In this document: piece by piece, positions 23,901 to 24,726 of the stretch
Layout: the number at the start of each line of letters is the position of its first letter
Numbering within the stretch: position 1 is the stretch's first letter
Source: a virus
Reading direction: 5' to 3' (one strand)
Length of the DNA stretch: 24,726 nt
IMG/VR virus record: IMGVR_UViG_3300027797_000131
Span: 1-24,726 of that record
Position numbers and translations under genes: made by a program
The notes under the pieces: generated by a model
Seen by the model: only the letters and a program-made list of their open reading frames with translations
The model's database searches: none
Told to the model about the DNA's origin: nothing

Positions 23901-24726
23901 TATTTCGTCCAAACAAACCTTTAATCCGACCAAGAATGCTTTGCTTTGCATCAGGTATAGCAGGGGCGGTAGGAGTAGCAAACGATGTTCGTATTGGATA
24001 ATCTTTAAGTCTGAAAGGTTTCCCGTAGAAATCGGTTACAGATGGTATTCTTGCTTGATCAAATTTCGGTCCAAGGAAACGAGAAGTTGTTTGAGGATAT
24101 GCAGATGGGGGAACAACTGGTTTTACAATTGGCTTCGGGTATACAGGGGTGTATGGGCTATACTGAGGAACAACTGATTTGCCCATCATGTCAATTCTTC
24201 CTGGTGTTTCACCAATGGCTACGGCAGGTCCACGAGCCCTCTCCGATGCCATAGCTGCTGCATTTCTCTTAGCTACTCTTTCAGCCCTTGATAGTTCTTC
24301 TTCAAATATTACCCCTGAAGTGTCAACAGGGGCATTCATTGCAGCAATTCTATCTTGTAATGTTAATATGTCAGCAGTTGGACGATTTGGTGGTATGTAC
24401 CCAGCTTTCTTAATTTTACGATTAAGTTCTTTTCTTTCTTTAATTAATGTTTTCTCTGCATCACTCAAATCAGTGCTTGGCAAAATTTCGTTTAATTTAG
24501 TTTCTGCATCATGTATTTGGCTGTCAAATGACGCTGGAGATGCATCCAGTCTTGACCTAGCATCGGATATAATTCTTCTGTTATCTTCAATTTCTCTTTC
24601 TATATACTTAAGCTCTTCGGCGTGCATTTTTCTGATTTCTGCTACTTTTTCCAAACCTCGTTTTTCAAGTTTTTGTTTTGCACTAGGAGTAGAAGCGGCT
24701 TCCATTTCTTCTGTTAAAATTTTGTT
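14923..24726 (-). CDS. Giant tape measure protein with Rpf-like muralytic domain (5' end probably outside window)
   Basis: At least 3,260 residues from the ATG at 24705, but the frame stays open to the window edge and that ATG has no good ribosome site, so the true start is probably upstream. Numbering below is from that ATG. Residues 1-130 are coiled coil; 1020-1040, 1097-1125 and 1255-1290 are hydrophobic and may be membrane-spanning during DNA entry; 1497-1640 are a long charged coiled coil. HGGEY motifs typical of tape measures occur at 1983 and 3154. Residues 2095-2182 resemble the Rpf transglycosylase-like fold (WQAIAVSENGQNW with Glu2105 in the catalytic place, then NWMRFG, QIKVAEIM and AWG). 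About 1,000 residues follow this domain, including an unrecognised block at 2885-3010 with VHFALNHPVMGH. The protein sets tail length and probably helps penetrate the cell wall. The length suggests a tail of several hundred nanometres by the usual rule of about 0.15 nm per residue. Confidence 0.93.
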   Translation of the reverse strand, partial: NKILTEEMEAASTPSAKQKLEKRGLEKVAEIRKMHAEELKYIEREIEDNRRIISDARSRLDASPASFDSQIHDAETKLNEILPSTDLSDAEKTLIKERKELNRKIKKAGYIPPNRPTADILTLQDRIAAMNAPVDTSGVIFEEELSRAERVAKRNAAAMASERARGPAVAIGETPGRIDMMGKSVVPQYSPYTPVYPKPIVKPVVPPSAYPQTTSRFLGPKFDQARIPSVTDFYGKPFRLKDYPIRTSFATPTAPAIPDAKQSILGRIKGLFGRNKSAGISDAGHLDLGGLFRTPKSVGAAAVPMRGVNIVEKFAEGLRKELGEVLTGAGHDIDKLMTAMNTIARHPKTGHKAAADATRAFFDHLVELPDDAVNKVMQATIKDITATFRSQTAAGMAGPNSKAHTKRSLRSFVERLRKNLGGVPGEDGKTVVEGVYQKFFGARPKGPKLELDPRTEAGLAQNLKDVFVDGMKSNYVGLASGEEARSSVPTGLRLQEDILQPGQGRQRDTRDGARASRRRFSERTGRAKKAITQAVGDVNQELTDLRTQLANKVQGLIDQKNIVVPDVAAQMVASIVDPIDQFQQDVASSLDEGVKVITGDVKDIDVPNMDDLKGELVRPLVQAQEQMQDVANSALDAFDPSVLDPADIVETVTVKPVGKKAGKPITKKAQKALDRAAKELATAFKEIDSSTIRAGEILKTTDLKKIKLNAPLKIKQISESVVMAEKEYAEAFAAAQIAHPSKGSTGINNLSGVAAKKNRLELFKKELADLEKYINQSLLIEQETARLLSEAAKAPKVIPANKTTGAGKPTLPPPENEEEKTPRIVRKRRSRGIPIGDDGGDGKSFNIDKIGHRFQGPNIFSKNIFDANLKDIIPNFDDLMAGHVAGATAVATGGQTAGAALTEGAAAVTAASVALKQSAISKALFGNKALKGQFAAGAEKSVIESLFGKQMKKRNIIPEYVTEKLEDGTEKTLLSSATRKRSLLPFGRIPIGLPIKQDLADIDRLLTKGVLPNFTRLKKLLTGALGKTWLFALSGGLSVLIGPLTKVLKNFGGLKQVFAGTATIFAQSGSMLKGVAAGAGQITSNVFGGIQKAATVGLNIFSKLAGAILLVGTGLLIIVPIIGILIALYGMFKSANGRLAGAATALKEAFKALVDGAKALFAPVRDLIFVFIGADKQMGGLTSEGQKNAAFFTIIANAIKKATTAFKEWAETIGAAFVKNTVVPQITRIINKFILLGSAIKDFSNGDKTAGMAKLKAVMVSFAYDIVGILKIITVGLINAFAYAAPVIIQVMQGLLQLLGEMIWAAMKEIGENIAEGTTNGILKGVINTSPLLRGVLKLDDLFGVSDAGVTFAQSYEKKSQKEKALEGVDPGLRKYVSETPIKPPTEAEKNIKKWDAKLRDLIKSAGVGVGGAYDKILAELDRRYVEVLGATNIKVNGINVPIVIDKGSPKGVIDQIAYIVKESADAATAGGESLMDQINNGMKSKVAEIKDTLKGAFYSNVDEKFDDIVTQYTDALEKQKDQQLKAYDDQITAIDELAAAEERLTDTKDYESKKREIIDKRQYDHENYSVERKLAVYEGRTFDVRRLDREEVASKTESDKSLTDLDSDRLKTLQSAQRDLAKQAIANQKDLAEEEFDVILKSFDEFMKGVKNKSFATQEEFAAALKGVADKALSSSLELGTAFETGLAKLPAAIAAVRDPALAMFSASMGDLINEAAISFGVNTKSKDPKSLLGAVGLMVSGVEQGFKDAFSTTFAPLYVKPAVDAITLITSSLSKPGDPNNIKDIWTKAGKDAFEALESELNRTIAWEKIFKSFDDLFDGLKPKIKKVVDLAVAAQNALANVGGQTAAPTTILDEATMKDFQATTLTAAKKYGAGKAYIPPAQLGIMATRVTEFIGAHISEGSVGILSSAARADSGLSATEIAILKLALPALNIASGALALTANPNAYAYRTDSEGRTGFMYGGQVGRYGIGGYLKAPASQGIPALLHGGEYIINHKAVEKFGKGNLERINNLKNGGDFRGFASGGYMTVPGFANGGYMTIPGFAKGGAVRRNVGNKPKQSDSNQTNNGMKLFTNKNGQSYYVPDTNVRSGANSGMILHPLDWQAIAVSENGQNWEKSLGKVSKTDKGVFVGALNIARANWMRFGQGKFGNFNDPLNPPSFENQIKVAEIMYKGLASDPSAWGRAPKYLDGFEGVRLGRVDFPKLSDLSTYNRLKAQGLALGGSVRKYGSADAMERASASPKFIGPMPPVVKPTKQGVFGKVGGFLSKAITDTTQSFAKIGSGGLNIASALVESPLALVDKRLSFNPITNLQKRNQDQIDNGINYIRGINRITGLNLPGGETGGLGQIAGGKLTNFGDAFNVITSIPGLGQGFKLTPTIGKLVVGRMGLSATEMTLGQIMKPGVMAVVNNALTREAAALAGRGALQGFDSTILNPANIIDTQIVRPRLALPPAPSQIPKVAVEDFFGDGFAPRLIGRNSAFTHGEGGAFDKTILELFDELDGLASGATQNLPTITRREMLRAQLQVSGAIPKAMQSPEDLAFYNMMLDNLLGLGDNARGVSGVDPEAFGELTGIFDALNRAASAAFTPKNIDPRIIPASGEVFDYQFLQQDIGKQIQDLLRDSEGVIPPDIRSKVTEALGYRPKTGNMMEEFPFMHLPIGNQPLISGELLRSRFNEALATANALRDQMALAPKALGMGTKGGSLAIPSIMEGSRIPREILSRTMQIGDDALTQSFDAWKIGLEEVSFGVNRSRNPFTNLYETANQYGSTMPSNEYPGLDWLNDKLVKNIPLNPYDISGESEFTEVGRGVASLWANAHVGYKFENPAIDNKDTFVSALLYARSKGDLKARMEMQRLADIGKEQVDKFRLSYNPAPTGNDLLMYQKSIKDVGLSDFTPEDLFLVHETPYKPFIDQFGNAVIRPTSDYQTLFPNDGYPMEYVRDTVHFALNHPVMGHQQRESVKEPFLLVANFMDAMKANPGSLSSLYPVDTVLTPAPGRGLVFPKGTYQLHEKPVSTYGAVKESLAQMMNPSKIDSSYFKHIFKGGDHGSDMGTNQFTYQMARNMNVGSGPHFGSPTQIISGLKRGDDIGIGQYLSKYMMQGLSDNDITRLLARTDLFNSIRTNIEYTGPDRFSNGGYMPKFKKGGYLKFKEGGEVPSILHGGEYVLNAGAVKKYGLAHIEAMNQMRFNVPQPGFSVPQSSFSGSLAGGMSTSTQNVNIYVDNFIGEPEWFNSMMKDYNTTVLPRNQKAAGLESRVISTYSGLNRGN
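18580..18650 (-). repeat. Tandem GYMT-PGFA-GG coding repeats in the tape measure gene
   Basis: Two adjacent units of 33 bases encode GGYMTVPGFAN and GGYMTIPGFAK, preceded by a partial GFASGG copy. Related glycine blocks (FSNGGYMPKFKKGGYLKFKEGG) occur near the C-terminus at about 15270-15340. Such short glycine-hinge repeats are common in tape measure proteins and may act as flexible linkers next to the HGGEY motif. Confidence 0.7.

Overview
The window is one continuous, strictly one-directional stretch of a tailed bacteriophage genome. Every gene I can support lies on the minus strand, so transcription runs from position 24726 towards position 1. The DNA is AT-rich, genes are tightly packed, and no stretch above 300 bases lacks a gene. 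Three independent features point to an actinobacterial host: a WhiB-type four-cysteine regulator (families of this kind are confined to Actinobacteria and their phages), a domain inside the tape measure protein that resembles the resuscitation-promoting factor (Rpf) muralytic fold, and two genes without a Shine-Dalgarno sequence whose -10 hexamer sits 6-7 bases before the ATG, as in leaderless actinobacterial transcripts. The AT-rich composition would suit a low-GC actinobacterium such as a freshwater lineage, but that is inference. The very long tape measure indicates a long non-contractile tail (siphovirus-like).

Right part, 24726 to 7304, tail module in order of transcription: a giant tape measure protein (at least 3,260 residues, its start probably outside the window), two paralogous tail proteins (one carrying a run of about ten 20-residue repeats), a 1,335-residue tail hub or minor tail protein with PA14-like and LamG-like carbohydrate-binding modules, a tail fibre ending in a self-cleaving S74 chaperone domain, and a short minor tail protein. 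An HNH endonuclease gene (7301 to 6897) sits at the border between modules.

Left part, 6844 to 1, regulation and replication: a metallophosphoesterase with an N-terminal zinc-finger-like knuckle, a small zinc-ribbon protein, a MerR-like helix-turn-helix protein, a small conserved-looking protein, the WhiB-like protein, an unknown 100-residue protein, a DnaB-like helicase, an unknown small protein, a DnaG-type primase, a probable single-stranded-DNA-binding protein, then a Rho-independent terminator, a HAD-family (deoxy)nucleotidase-like phosphatase, and the N-terminal PHP domain of a DnaE-type DNA polymerase III alpha subunit cut by the left window edge.

Many neighbouring genes share bases at their stop and start (TAATG, TGATG, GTGA), which suggests translational coupling within long transcripts. 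Two likely leaderless promoters (ahead of 7981 and 6844) and one terminator (1341-1369) divide the region into possible transcription units. I see no integrase, tRNA, CRISPR array or insertion sequence.
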